Below, in pieces: positions 8,302-17,382 of a stretch of 58,286 bases of DNA. Within the stretch, counting starts at the first letter, position 1. Each line of letters opens with the position of its first letter. Under the pieces are notes generated by a model. It had not been told where the DNA came from. It saw nothing but the letters and a program-made list of their open reading frames with translations, and made no database searches. A program made the position numbers and the translations under genes. The stretch comes from Fictibacillus aquaticus (lineage in GTDB: Bacteria; Bacillota; Bacilli; Bacillales; Fictibacillaceae): NCBI RefSeq assembly GCF_002245695.1, contig NZ_NOII01000013.1, positions 1 to 58,286 on the forward strand. Direction: 5' to 3'.

Positions 8302-10494
8302 TCAAGGGCGGATTCTTTTAATTAAATTTTCCCACAATTTGCGGTTTGTTTCGGTCCAATAATCTTTATGATTTTCCCGTCCGCTGTATTGCAGATTTTC
8401 ATATGCTTTGGCGAGGATTTTCATGTCCTTCGTATCGAGCGCCCGGTCTACATGAAGTGCATACTCTCTTAGCGTGTAGGCCGGCTGGCGCTTGATTCCG
8501 TAAAAATTCAGCAGCCAAACGAGTTTTTCAAACGCCTGTGGGAACGTGTCCGCACCTTTTTTGCGTTTAAAACGCCAAAGGACGTACTCCCTCATCCATT
8601 TCTTTCGGAACAAAAATCCGAGCGCAAGACCTGCAAGGATTGTTGAGCCGGCAAACATCGCGATTTTTCGGCCGAGTTCTGCCATATCAACATTGCTGCT
8701 CTTCTCATCAGGCGTATCGGTTTCTGTATCCACTTTTTCTGGCTTTTTCTCTGGTTTCGGAACAGCAGCTGCCGGAGTGCTTGAAGTGTCTGTTTCAAAC
8801 CTTGACGGGTTGCTGAATCCGCGAGTAGGTTCAAACGGAAGCCACCCGATGCCCTGGAAATACACTTCAACCCATGAATGGGCATTGGCATTCGTTACCG
8901 TAAACTCTCTCATGCCATCTTCCAGAACTTCCTCGATTTCTCCCTGCGTAAAGCCTTTTGCCCAGCGAGCCGGAATGCCGGCAGAACGCAGCATGACAAC
9001 CATGGATGAGGAAAAGTTATCGCAATAGCCTATGCGTGTTTCGAACAAGAACTGGTCGACATAGTCCTCGTCTTTTTTCGGCACTTTCACATCTACTGTG
9101 TTGTAGCCATAGCCTTCTAACTCAAAATAACCCTCCACCGCTTTTACTTTGTCATAAATCGTCGGCTTGTCCTTCATGATCGACTGTGCCAGCGTTTTTA
9201 CACGGTTCGGCAGCGTGGATGGCAGCTGGAGATAATTATCCTTTATATACGCAGGATAGGCATTCCCGCTCTTTTTGACCTCTTCTTCCTTTAAAACAGG
9301 CAGCTGATAATTCAATTCATATTGATCCATCAATACTTCTACATCGCCATTTTTCGTGTAAAGCTTGCCTGAGATGATATTTTCGTAAAGGTCGTTTTCA
9401 TCGCCGATATCCACGCTTTGTAACTTTCCAGGATTTAGAACAAACGGATATTTAATTTTTTCCCCGGTCACGAGTGCCTTGTGGTCTTCTGTCTTCACAC
9501 CGTCTTCAAGCTGCTGAACAAGCTGGGAGGACGGTTCATACCGCGATTCTATGATCTGAATCTGCTGCTGTCCTTTTGATGTTTCCCACCCTTTGCCTGT
9601 ATACGTTTCTTTCGTTTCGACTTTCCAATAGTGGCGGCCGGTGTCTTTTACAGTAAAAACAGGCGTATAGTCGAACTCGAACGGACCGCCAAGACGGCTG
9701 TCATTCGTGCCGTAGCCGATTTTCGAGACCCCTTTTCCGCCAAGACCTTCGCCTTCATCTTCACCTTCACCTGATTTTGTAATAAAAGATACCGGATCCG
9801 GCCATTGCGGCTCTGCTTTTGGCGCGATGTATCCTAAAAAGGAGGAAAACGCGATAACAACGGTCAGAGGCATCATCCAAAGTATCGGAAACTTGCCTTT
9901 GAGCAGTGAAAAACCTTCTGCCTCGATGATCTTCATCATGCGCAGGATCCCTGTCAGTACGAGACCGATAAAAACGACACGGACGATCGCGACAGTCGCG
10001 TCATATCCGGCGAACGTATCAAGAACCGTAATGTAGAGAATCGTCAAAAAGAAAAAGAAGAAAATTCGCTTCGTCTGAACGAGCCAATAGTGCATCAAAT
10101 AGCTGACGATCCAGAGCAGTATAAAGAACAAAAACGATCGGCTGAGAGACGTCATGCTGTCCCAGTCACGGTCCGCGATGAACCCGATATTGGTTTTTAC
10201 ATCTTCCATAAAATAAGGGAACCATCTGAACGACAAGAACACATCCGGAAAATACATGGAGTGCAGTGCGTACAGCAGTGCCAAAAGTTTTACCGGAAAT
10301 GAGATGTAAAACGGGAACTGAAAATACGTGACGATAAAAAGAAACGCAGTATACATCACAAATATCTGGACGTCCGACGTATCGGTCAGAACTTCAATCG
10401 GCCGCAGCCATTCCCACAGCAGCAAAAAGCCGAGGGCATAAAGCACAATCGTATGAAAAGTTGAAGCTTCACCAGAACTTTTAGACTGTCGCAT
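8302..10494 (-). CDS. yebA: TgpA-type membrane transglutaminase
   Basis: A 730-residue membrane protein related to B. subtilis YebA. The N-terminal third has about six transmembrane segments. A large extracytoplasmic part contains the transglutaminase core, with the nucleophile Cys in TRIGYCDNFSS, the His in NANAHSWVEVY and the acidic residue in FEPTRG. One more membrane segment (SNVDMAELGRKIAMFAGSTI onward) precedes a cytoplasmic DUF4129-like tail. Family members are linked to envelope function, but substrates are unknown. The start overlaps the end of the DUF58 gene by 14 bp, giving a translationally coupled yeaC-yeaD-yebA operon. Confidence 0.88.
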   Translation of the reverse strand: MRQSKSSGEASTFHTIVLYALGFLLLWEWLRPIEVLTDTSDVQIFVMYTAFLFIVTYFQFPFYISFPVKLLALLYALHSMYFPDVFLSFRWFPYFMEDVKTNIGFIADRDWDSMTSLSRSFLFFILLWIVSYLMHYWLVQTKRIFFFFFLTILYITVLDTFAGYDATVAIVRVVFIGLVLTGILRMMKIIEAEGFSLLKGKFPILWMMPLTVVIAFSSFLGYIAPKAEPQWPDPVSFITKSGEGEDEGEGLGGKGVSKIGYGTNDSRLGGPFEFDYTPVFTVKDTGRHYWKVETKETYTGKGWETSKGQQQIQIIESRYEPSSQLVQQLEDGVKTEDHKALVTGEKIKYPFVLNPGKLQSVDIGDENDLYENIISGKLYTKNGDVEVLMDQYELNYQLPVLKEEEVKKSGNAYPAYIKDNYLQLPSTLPNRVKTLAQSIMKDKPTIYDKVKAVEGYFELEGYGYNTVDVKVPKKDEDYVDQFLFETRIGYCDNFSSSMVVMLRSAGIPARWAKGFTQGEIEEVLEDGMREFTVTNANAHSWVEVYFQGIGWLPFEPTRGFSNPSRFETDTSSTPAAAVPKPEKKPEKVDTETDTPDEKSSNVDMAELGRKIAMFAGSTILAGLALGFLFRKKWMREYVLWRFKRKKGADTFPQAFEKLVWLLNFYGIKRQPAYTLREYALHVDRALDTKDMKILAKAYENLQYSGRENHKDYWTETNRKLWENLIKRIRP

Positions 10495-11752
10495 ACGTTA
10501 CACCTGCCTTTAACGACTCACTGAAATCAGGTCCAATGATCGCTGTCGCCGGAATTGAAGCGTGGTTGAGCCTGTTCAGGAGGGTCAGATCGAGAGCAGA
10601 CAGCTTCATATCGGCGGCGATAAAAAAGAATAGTATATTGGCGTTTCGCACCGCCGCCATCTCAAGTATCCTGACCATTACTTCATCAAGACGCGATGAG
10701 ATGATTACTGCCGTCTTTCCTTCTAAGCTGCCGGAAAGAAAATGGCGCTTCAGCACTTCATCGAACGTATCCTTCATTTCTGGCTCGACCTTCGCTAATG
10801 CATGCAAAATTCTCCACTGCTGCTCGACACCGCTGCTGATCGCGATGCCGTCGCCGCCTTCGAGATTCTCGAGCCCGATCGCCCCGCCTTTGGAGATCGA
10901 GTAATGGCTTAGAGAAGCCGCAAATGATACCGCTCTTTCAAACAGCCACGTGTGGCGGCCATAGCTTTTCGCACTTTGGTCGAGAACGATGCAAAAATCA
11001 TCATTTCGCTGATGCTCGAACACTTTTGTCAGCAGCTTATTGGAACGGGCACTCGCTTTCCAGTGAAGCCAAGCCATCCTGTCGCCAGGAGCATACTCCC
11101 GCACACTGACCGTTGACGTGTAGTCGGTCATCGAACGCCTGCCTGCCTGCTTGGAGCCGCTTTGCAGCATCTTCCCGACTTCCCAGCGCTCAATTTCCTG
11201 ATAACGCGGGTAAACGAACACTTTATCGAGTGTTTTCACAACCGCTTTGCGGTGCACGAAACCGAAAAGGTCACCCGTCTTTAGGGCGATCGCATCGAGC
11301 TCGAACACTCCGCGCGGCGCCGGTTCAATCTTATACGTAAACGTCATCTCTTTCTTAAACAGCGGAAACAGCAGCACACGCGACTGCTGCTGATGAGCGT
11401 TTCCAGCCGTATGCGCCACTTTTTGCAGCGCGTCTGGAATCAAGTCTTCGATCACCATGTAAAACAGCGGAAAGTTGCTTTTTTTCTTGATTGAAATCGT
11501 CACGGTCAGCTCTTCACCCGCCATCAGCATTTCCTTGCTGATGGTGCGCCTCGCACTAAGCCGGTCGGCCGGATAAAAAGCCATCATGATCGAATAAAGA
11601 ACAAACGGAAGCACACTGTAAAACAAAAACCAGCTGACAAAGCCGCCCTGAAACATCGCATATGAAAAAGCCAGCCCCAGAAGAAGAAGGATTCCCGCAA
11701 AACCGAGAGGCGCTTTATACTTGCTTCTCAAGGACATCCATTTCTTTTTCAT
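10481..11752 (-). CDS. yeaD: DUF58 domain protein
   Basis: A 423-residue protein, ortholog of B. subtilis YeaD. Two hydrophobic segments lie near the N terminus (residues about 15-60), followed by a beta-rich segment and the DUF58 core with the conserved REYAPGDRMAWLHWKASARS motif, then a VWA-like fold (IVLDQS). These proteins work with MoxR ATPases and transglutaminases in a conserved gene trio; the molecular task is not established. The ATG at 11752 is preferred to the GTG one codon upstream because it overlaps the moxR stop in TGATG. Confidence 0.88.
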   Translation of the reverse strand: MKKKWMSLRSKYKAPLGFAGILLLLGLAFSYAMFQGGFVSWFLFYSVLPFVLYSIMMAFYPADRLSARRTISKEMLMAGEELTVTISIKKKSNFPLFYMVIEDLIPDALQKVAHTAGNAHQQQSRVLLFPLFKKEMTFTYKIEPAPRGVFELDAIALKTGDLFGFVHRKAVVKTLDKVFVYPRYQEIERWEVGKMLQSGSKQAGRRSMTDYTSTVSVREYAPGDRMAWLHWKASARSNKLLTKVFEHQRNDDFCIVLDQSAKSYGRHTWLFERAVSFAASLSHYSISKGGAIGLENLEGGDGIAISSGVEQQWRILHALAKVEPEMKDTFDEVLKRHFLSGSLEGKTAVIISSRLDEVMVRILEMAAVRNANILFFFIAADMKLSALDLTLLNRLNHASIPATAIIGPDFSESLKAGVTYATV

Positions 11753-12726
11753 CACACACTTTGTTCCTTATTAATCGGAACCGGCACCCTTGCCATCAGT
11801 TCCTTCACGACTTCAGCAGGCGTCGTTCCTTCAAAACGGGCTTCCGGCTTCAAAATGATGCGGTGTGTCAGCACGAACGGAGCTAGGTATTTAATGTCGT
11901 CAGGGATGACAAAATCACGGTTCATAAGCAATGCATAAGCCTGTGCCGCCTTCATGAGTGCAAGCGATCCACGGGGACTCACGCCAAGGTAAATCGAACG
12001 ATGGTTGCGGGTGCGGCTTATGAGCTCAACAATGTAACGTTTAACCGGCTCGGAAACATGAACAGCCTTCATATCCTCTTTAAGCTGCAGCAGTTCTTCC
12101 ACTGTAATGACTGAGTCGATGAACTCGATCGGGTGCTCTTTTCCGATAAGGTCCAGCACGTTCAATTCTTCTTCTACTGTTGGATAGCCCATCGAAAGCT
12201 TCATTAAGAAACGGTCAAGCTGCGCTTCCGGAAGCGGGTACGTCCCTTCATATTCAAGCGGGTTCTGTGTTGCCATGACTAGGAAAGGCTCTGGCAGCGT
12301 ATATGTCTGGCCATCCACTGTCATGCTTTTTTCTTCCATAGACTCAAGCAGCGCCGACTGTGTTTTAGGCGATGTTCGGTTGATTTCATCCGCTAGTATC
12401 ACGTTTCCTAAAAGTGGACCTGGACGGAACTCGAATTCCATCTCTTTTTGGTTAAAGATCGACACACCTGTGATATCGGACGGCAGCAGATCCGGGGTAA
12501 ATTGGATACGGCTGAACTTCAGTCCGAGAGATTTCGCGATTGAGCGCACCATCATTGTTTTTCCGACACCTGGCACGTCCTCGAGCAGAACATGGCCGCC
12601 CGCAATGAGCGAAACAAGGCTCAGCTCGGTTATCTTTTTCTTGCCGACCATCACCCGCTCCACGTTTTTAATAACTTCGTTTAATTTAGGATGGTATTCT
12701 GTCACCTCATGCTTCACGATTTTCAC
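11752..12726 (-). CDS. yeaC: MoxR-family AAA+ ATPase
   Basis: Cytoplasmic AAA+ ATPase of the MoxR group (YeaC in B. subtilis), 325 residues from the GTG at 12726. Walker A is in EDVPGVGKT, Walker B in ILADEINR and sensor 1 in MATQNP; a C-terminal lid follows. The GTG is favoured because AAGGGGGAG lies 7 bases upstream, while the in-frame TTG 36 bp further out has no such site. MoxR proteins act as chaperone-like partners of VWA and DUF58 proteins, matching the next gene. First gene of the yeaC-yeaD-yebA operon. Confidence 0.9.
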   Translation of the reverse strand: MKIVKHEVTEYHPKLNEVIKNVERVMVGKKKITELSLVSLIAGGHVLLEDVPGVGKTMMVRSIAKSLGLKFSRIQFTPDLLPSDITGVSIFNQKEMEFEFRPGPLLGNVILADEINRTSPKTQSALLESMEEKSMTVDGQTYTLPEPFLVMATQNPLEYEGTYPLPEAQLDRFLMKLSMGYPTVEEELNVLDLIGKEHPIEFIDSVITVEELLQLKEDMKAVHVSEPVKRYIVELISRTRNHRSIYLGVSPRGSLALMKAAQAYALLMNRDFVIPDDIKYLAPFVLTHRIILKPEARFEGTTPAEVVKELMARVPVPINKEQSV

Positions 12727-13064
12727 GTCTGACTCCCCCTTATCTATATAACAGCTGCCCAAAACTCGGACAGAATTTCAAAAAAATTGCATCCTTGTTA
12801 CTTTCTCAACCATTCCTCTTTTTTCCTTGTTTTTTGTAAAAAATAGTCGGAAAGTTTACTTGCCAAATTTAAGCAGATAAATCGCAGGGGCAGCTGTCCT
12901 CATTTCCCGCCAATTTGATACGCACTTACCTAGCTTTTTCTCTCTAGTTATTTAACCAAATTTAATTTGCTAGTCTGCTACCCACGCACTCTTCGTTTAT
13001 TTGAATAGAATAAACGGACAAGTAAAACAAGCTTTAGATTTTTTGCAACGAAGAAAGGAACAAC
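12727..13064. other. Divergent intergenic region yeaC / ArsB-type permease
   Basis: About 340 bp between oppositely oriented genes, expected to hold both promoters. It is AT-rich with pyrimidine runs. I could not settle on convincing -35/-10 pairs and see no riboswitch, repeat or small gene. Confidence 0.4.
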
Positions 13065-14423
13065 ATGAACATTCACATCTTTATATCAGTTTTTGTATTC
13101 CTTATAACCACCTTTATCATCCTCTGGAGACCTAAGGATATAAACGAAGCCTGGCCAGCGACGTTTGGAGCGGCCATTATTTTAATTACAGGCGTAGTTT
13201 CACAAGGGGATATATATGACATACTTCATAAAATCGGCGGGGCCTCGATCACAATCATTTCGACCATCGTCATGGCCGTTATATTGGAGAGCTTCGGATT
13301 CTTTCACTGGACCGCAGCAAAGCTAGCCGTATTAGCTAAAAGGTCAGGACACCGCCTGTATTGGTACATTCAGCTGCTATGTTTTTTGATGACACTATTG
13401 TTTAATAATGATGGAAGCATTCTAATCACGACTCCAATTCTCATATTACTTCTGAAAAACCTCCGATTGAAGCCGCATCAGAAAGTACCATACCTATTAA
13501 CGGGGGCGCTGATTGCCACTGCATCGAGCACCCCGATCGGCGTGAGCAATATCGTTAACTTAATCGCGTTGAAAATCGTCAACATGACCCTTTTCGAATA
13601 CACGGCGATGATGTTTGTGCCTGCTATGCTGGGATTAGGGTTCATGTCTTGGATCATGTATGTCTTAGTAAGGAAAAAGCTCCCTGTACAGCTCCCGCAC
13701 TCCGCACAGGATATTGAACAGCAATTCTTCACGAAGAACCACCACCCGCTTAAAGGAGGAATATCAGACGAGGCCCGAAGACAGCGCACAGCCTTTATGA
13801 TGAAAATCCTTCTGTTTATTCTCGGCATACGCTGCTCTCTCTTTGTGGCATCCTACTTCTCGATTCCAATCGAGCTGGTAGCCGTATTAGGTTCGGTTAT
13901 CCTGCTCGTATGGCGCTGGATTAAACTTCGCACGAACCCTGCAGACATCCTGAAAAAGACACCGTGGCACATTCTCATATTCGCATTCTCTATGTACGTA
14001 ATCATTTACGGCCTGCACAACTCCGGCTTAACCGATCTGCTGCTGAAGATCTGTGAACCGATCGTCGCACAAGGACTGTTTCACGCGACCTTCCTGATGG
14101 GAGCACTTGTTACTTTGCTGTCAAACTTCTTTAACAACCATCCAGCACTGCTCATCGGAACCATCACGCTGACTGAAATGCATCTCGATCCTGTTACGCT
14201 TAAAACAATGTATCTTGCGAGCATCATCGGAAGCGATATCGGCTCCCTGCTGCTGCCGATCGGGACACTGGCTTCCCTCATCTGGATGCATATTTTGCGG
14301 CAAAACAAGATTAAGATTAAATGGAAAGATTATTTAAGCGTGTCGCTCTTTGCTGTCCCGCTCACACTGGTTATAACACTGCTGCTGCTGTATGTCTGGA
14401 TACAATTTATTTATGTTTTATAA
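13065..14423 (+). CDS. ArsB/NhaD-type (ion transporter superfamily) permease
   Basis: A 452-residue integral membrane protein with about 11-12 hydrophobic segments. The motifs LLFNNDGSILITTPI and TASSTPIGVSNIVNLIAL resemble the substrate-binding repeats of the ArsB/citrate ion-transporter superfamily, and LSNFFNNHPALLIGTITL is the second half-site. Arsenite or another anion is a plausible substrate, but no arsR, arsC or arsenite ATPase gene is nearby, so the specificity is inferred. ATG with AAAGGAAC upstream. The next gene follows 33 bp later and may be co-transcribed. Confidence 0.8.
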   Translation: MNIHIFISVFVFLITTFIILWRPKDINEAWPATFGAAIILITGVVSQGDIYDILHKIGGASITIISTIVMAVILESFGFFHWTAAKLAVLAKRSGHRLYWYIQLLCFLMTLLFNNDGSILITTPILILLLKNLRLKPHQKVPYLLTGALIATASSTPIGVSNIVNLIALKIVNMTLFEYTAMMFVPAMLGLGFMSWIMYVLVRKKLPVQLPHSAQDIEQQFFTKNHHPLKGGISDEARRQRTAFMMKILLFILGIRCSLFVASYFSIPIELVAVLGSVILLVWRWIKLRTNPADILKKTPWHILIFAFSMYVIIYGLHNSGLTDLLLKICEPIVAQGLFHATFLMGALVTLLSNFFNNHPALLIGTITLTEMHLDPVTLKTMYLASIIGSDIGSLLLPIGTLASLIWMHILRQNKIKIKWKDYLSVSLFAVPLTLVITLLLLYVWIQFIYVL

Positions 14424-14456
14424 AACGTTCAAAGAATTTTTCAGGAGAGGATACTT

Positions 14457-15110
14457 TTGTTTCAAATGAAGCATTTGCTTAAAAAGCACATCATCTTAAA
14501 GATGACAGGAGGTAAAGTGCTCGAGGGCATTCTGGCTGATGTCGGAAATGATATTTTAGTATTGTTGAGCAGCGATCAGTATTACTATATCCCGCTGCTT
14601 CATATTCACAAGATCCGTGTAAACTCTAGTAAAAGTGAGGCATTCAGCACTTCTGGCCCGCTGATCTCATCAGCCGAAAAAGAAAAAGCTATCTCCTATC
14701 GCTCCATTTTGACGCAGGCTAAGGGCTTGCTCACACAGATACACGTGTCAGGAAAACAAGATTTGCGCGGCTATATTACACACGTTATGAGTGACTACTT
14801 CGTTTTCTATTCTCCTATATACAAGACGATCTATATTCCGCTCTTTCACTTAAAATGGCTGACTCTTTGTAATGAGGATAATATCCCTTTGACGCTTGAG
14901 GAGGCGGCTGCACCAGCACCGCTCAGCCGTTCGTGGGAAGAGCAGCTGAAAAAGTTCGAAGGCCGTCTCGTCGTATTTGATTTAGGGACCGATTCCGATA
15001 AAGTCGGCATGCTTAAAAAAATCGACGGCAGCGCAGTTGAGCTGGTGACGACAAAAGGGGAAACGTTGTACCATAAGCTCAATCATTTGAAGTCGGTGTA
15101 TGTGCCTTAA
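14457..15110 (+). CDS. Three-repeat beta protein (DUF2642-like)
   Basis: A 217-residue protein without signal or membrane segments. It contains three related segments of about 50 residues (about 8-55, 90-137 and 165-215), each reading roughly as a G.L.G.l..v..D..vl......yYIPl.Hik pattern typical of small Sm-like barrels and DUF2642 domains; some Bacillus relatives are spore-associated. The TTG at 14457 is chosen because GGAGAGG precedes it by 6 bases, while the next ATG is too far away. A strong terminator follows. Function unknown. Confidence 0.65.
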   Translation: MFQMKHLLKKHIILKMTGGKVLEGILADVGNDILVLLSSDQYYYIPLLHIHKIRVNSSKSEAFSTSGPLISSAEKEKAISYRSILTQAKGLLTQIHVSGKQDLRGYITHVMSDYFVFYSPIYKTIYIPLFHLKWLTLCNEDNIPLTLEEAAAPAPLSRSWEEQLKKFEGRLVVFDLGTDSDKVGMLKKIDGSAVELVTTKGETLYHKLNHLKSVYVP

Positions 15111-15123
15111 GAAGAGAAGAAAA

Positions 15124-15153
15124 AGGGTGTCCCTAGAGGGACACCCTTTTTCT
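15124..15153 (+). terminator. Terminator after the three-repeat gene
   Basis: AGGGTGTCCCT and AGGGACACCCT form a perfect 11-bp stem with a 2-nt spacer, followed by TTTTTCTT. It lies 14 bases after the stop codon. Confidence 0.85.
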
Positions 15154-15319
15154 TATGAAAGCTGATAGGAAGAAGCTCCATCATATTAGTCGATATTTTA
15201 AAGTAAAAATTAGATTTTTTCCCATTTTTTATTGAATTTCTTACATTAAGGCTAATCTACTCCTCATTTAAGCAATTTACTTCAGCTTTTATTATCCTGC
15301 CAGTATGGAGTATTGCCTT

Positions 15320-15445
15320 ATCACAACAGTTCTGAGGATTCTTACATCATTTCTGGAATTTTTTAAAGCTTTTCAAGAAATTCTCAAAGTATTTTATCAA
15401 TTTCTCACAGCATTTCCTCAAAATCTTACAGCTTTTGAATAATTC
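15320..15445. repeat. Degenerate 21-bp tandem repeat, about six units
   Basis: Units begin at 15320, 15341, 15362, 15383, 15404 and 15425, an exact 21-bp spacing. Each follows a pattern close to CTYACAGCATTT plus a variable AT-rich tail. The first unit is the weakest. The period equals two turns of the DNA helix. Confidence 0.6.
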
Positions 15446-15470
15446 CCTTCAAAAAACCGCTCAATGTTTT

Positions 15471-15483
15471 GGGGTACGGTACC
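15471..15483. repeat. Isolated GGGGTACGGTACC half-element
   Basis: One arm of the palindrome family seen at 44.6-50.2 kb. The second arm is absent or badly degraded (GTACTCC follows). Confidence 0.5.
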
Positions 15484-15605
15484 GAGTCCTCGTACTCCCT
15501 CTAAAATCTATAAAACAAAACTTAGACGGTTGTCCTATGCCATCCAACCACACCAATGCGGGTTAATTCTCATAAACTATTGTATCAACCGCTAGGAAGG
15601 ATGGG

Positions 15606-16871
15606 ATGATCTCCCTAATGAACACTCAGCTTACAATCCTCGGAAGCGGGGGCGGCGTGGCGAAGGCCATTCTTTCGATCATCAACCAAGCAGTTCAGGA
15701 TCCGAATGACCCTCTCTTTAACCGGCTTAAAAACTCCACACTGCATTTAATAGATATGCAGCAAAAAACATTAGATTACTATGAGAATCTGTTTCCAAAC
15801 CTTAATAACCATATAAGGCTTTACCAATTTAATTTAAACGATCTGGACGTTTTCCGGAATCACCTTAGAACAACAAAAACCGAAATTGTGATCGACGTAT
15901 CGTGGGCCGATACGATTGAGATGCTCACGTGCTGCAATGAGCTCGGCGTTTCTTATGTAAACTCTGCCCTTGAAAACACGGCTGTCGATGAGGATCCGAC
16001 GTTGTATGGATTCCCGCTGTCTGAACGATTCAGCAGATTTGAAGACAAGAAAGGACAGTTCACCAACACGAAAGCCGTCATAGGCTCCGGCATGAACCCC
16101 GGCGTCGTTCAATGGATGGCGCATGAACTGATCCATAAGCACCGCGGCTCCAAACCGCTCGCCTGCTACATCGTCGAGCATGATACCTCGTTTTTCGCCG
16201 ATCCTGCCATCGTGAAAAAAGATACGATCTACACTTCATGGTCAGTTGAATGTTTTTTGGATGAAGCGATATTAAGCTATCCTATGTACGTATCACATCA
16301 AACACCGCTTTACATGTACGATGATGTGTACCGGGACGAGTACACTGTAAATCTTGGAGATGTCACGTTTCAGGGATGCTTAATGCCGCATGAAGAAGTG
16401 CTGTCACTCGGAAAGCTGTACGACATGGAGTTCGGCTTTATCTACCGCGTCAACGAACACACGACAAAACTGATCCGCGACAACCTGCACCAGACAGACG
16501 AGCTGTGGGATTGGGAACACCAGCTAATTGACCCGGAAATAAGAGACGTTACTGGCGAGGATCTCGTCGGTGTACTGCTAGTTTTTGAGAATCATGAAGA
16601 ATACATCTACAACGTGATGAACACGAAAGAAATCTATCCAAAGTACAAAACAAATGCCACATACTTTCAGGTAGCATGCGGGCTTTACGGCGGAATCGCA
16701 AGTCTGCTGCTTGATTCGGTTCCGAACGGTGCTCATTATGTGGATGAGCTGCTGCTCCAGCCAAACTGCCAATACGGAAAGTATCTTTCTTATCATATGA
16801 AGGATTTTGTTACAGGATGGAATAATAGCTCGGATGGATTGCTATATAAACGAAGAAACAGAATTGTATAA
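15606..16871 (+). CDS. Saccharopine dehydrogenase-like / homospermidine synthase-like oxidoreductase
   Basis: A 421-residue cytoplasmic NAD(P)-dependent enzyme. An N-terminal Rossmann fold shows LGSGGGVAKAI (residues about 11-21). The middle carries IVIDVSWAD, and the segment GSGMNPGVVQWMAHELI resembles the catalytic-domain entry of homospermidine synthases and related saccharopine-type dehydrogenases. The real substrate cannot be read from the sequence; polyamine or amino-acid chemistry is likely. The ATG at 15606 has GGAAGG five bases upstream. It stands alone after a 450-bp gap. Confidence 0.65.
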   Translation: MISLMNTQLTILGSGGGVAKAILSIINQAVQDPNDPLFNRLKNSTLHLIDMQQKTLDYYENLFPNLNNHIRLYQFNLNDLDVFRNHLRTTKTEIVIDVSWADTIEMLTCCNELGVSYVNSALENTAVDEDPTLYGFPLSERFSRFEDKKGQFTNTKAVIGSGMNPGVVQWMAHELIHKHRGSKPLACYIVEHDTSFFADPAIVKKDTIYTSWSVECFLDEAILSYPMYVSHQTPLYMYDDVYRDEYTVNLGDVTFQGCLMPHEEVLSLGKLYDMEFGFIYRVNEHTTKLIRDNLHQTDELWDWEHQLIDPEIRDVTGEDLVGVLLVFENHEEYIYNVMNTKEIYPKYKTNATYFQVACGLYGGIASLLLDSVPNGAHYVDELLLQPNCQYGKYLSYHMKDFVTGWNNSSDGLLYKRRNRIV

Positions 16872-16988
16872 TCTATCATTTGGAAATAACCTGCGTAAGC
16901 TTGCAAATTACACAATCAAGTAAGACAAGCACTGCATAAAATAGAGCATGTCCATATTAAGTGGACTAAATAGTGGGAGGTGAGATTG

Positions 16989-17318
16989 ATGAATGTCGAC
17001 TTGCTGCACTATTTCTCAACACAAGGTCCTTGGGCTGTTTTGTTTGTAGGCGGACTGATTTATACACTTAACTGGGCTCGAAGCCGTGAAGAATATTCAC
17101 AGAAAAACATGGAAGAGCTGCTGGACAAATATGATCAATTATCTAAAGATTTATGGGCTATACACAATGAAATCATGAAATGCCAGCAAAATTTAGTAAA
17201 TAACAAATCCCTAGTTGAACTCATGCAGGACGAATACTCCAAGCACCGCGACATTGAAAAAGACATTCTCGAAAAAGTAGCAGAGATCAGTGCCATAATA
17301 GAAGATTTAAAGAAATAA
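16989..17318 (+). CDS. BhlA/UviB-type holin-like membrane peptide
   Basis: A 109-residue protein with a single N-terminal transmembrane segment (residues about 12-30, following YFSTQGPWAVLF) and a long charged coiled-coil tail. This matches the BhlA/UviB family, found in prophages and bacteriocin loci and able to act as holin-like peptides; the tail here is longer than in typical 70-90 residue members. The start at 16989 has GGGAGG 8 bases upstream. No other phage gene is adjacent, so it is an orphan and may serve another membrane role. Confidence 0.6.
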   Translation: MNVDLLHYFSTQGPWAVLFVGGLIYTLNWARSREEYSQKNMEELLDKYDQLSKDLWAIHNEIMKCQQNLVNNKSLVELMQDEYSKHRDIEKDILEKVAEISAIIEDLKK

Positions 17319-17337
17319 GACTTTCAAAAATGATCAA

Positions 17338-17377
17338 AACCCCCTACACTTCAGTGAACTGTCGTGTTGAGGGGGTT
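17338..17377. terminator. Bidirectional terminator
   Basis: AACCCCCTACAC pairs with GTGTTGAGGGGGTT, flanked by AT-rich runs on both sides (TTTTTATTATTTTT to the right). It serves the rightward holin-like gene and the leftward nucleosidase gene. Confidence 0.8.
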
Positions 17378-17382
17378 TTTTA

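Larger units (their letters stand above)
15154..15605. other. Gene-free AT-rich stretch with a tandem repeat
   Basis: About 450 bp with no open frame of note. It contains a degenerate 21-bp tandem array (15320-15445) and a single degenerate GGGGTACGGTACC element (15471-15483). The promoter of the following dehydrogenase gene should lie in its right part. Confidence 0.5.

Noticed and set aside
16989-17318. Remnant prophage around the holin-like gene
   Set aside because: No endolysin, structural or integrase genes are nearby, and flanking genes are ordinary metabolic ones.
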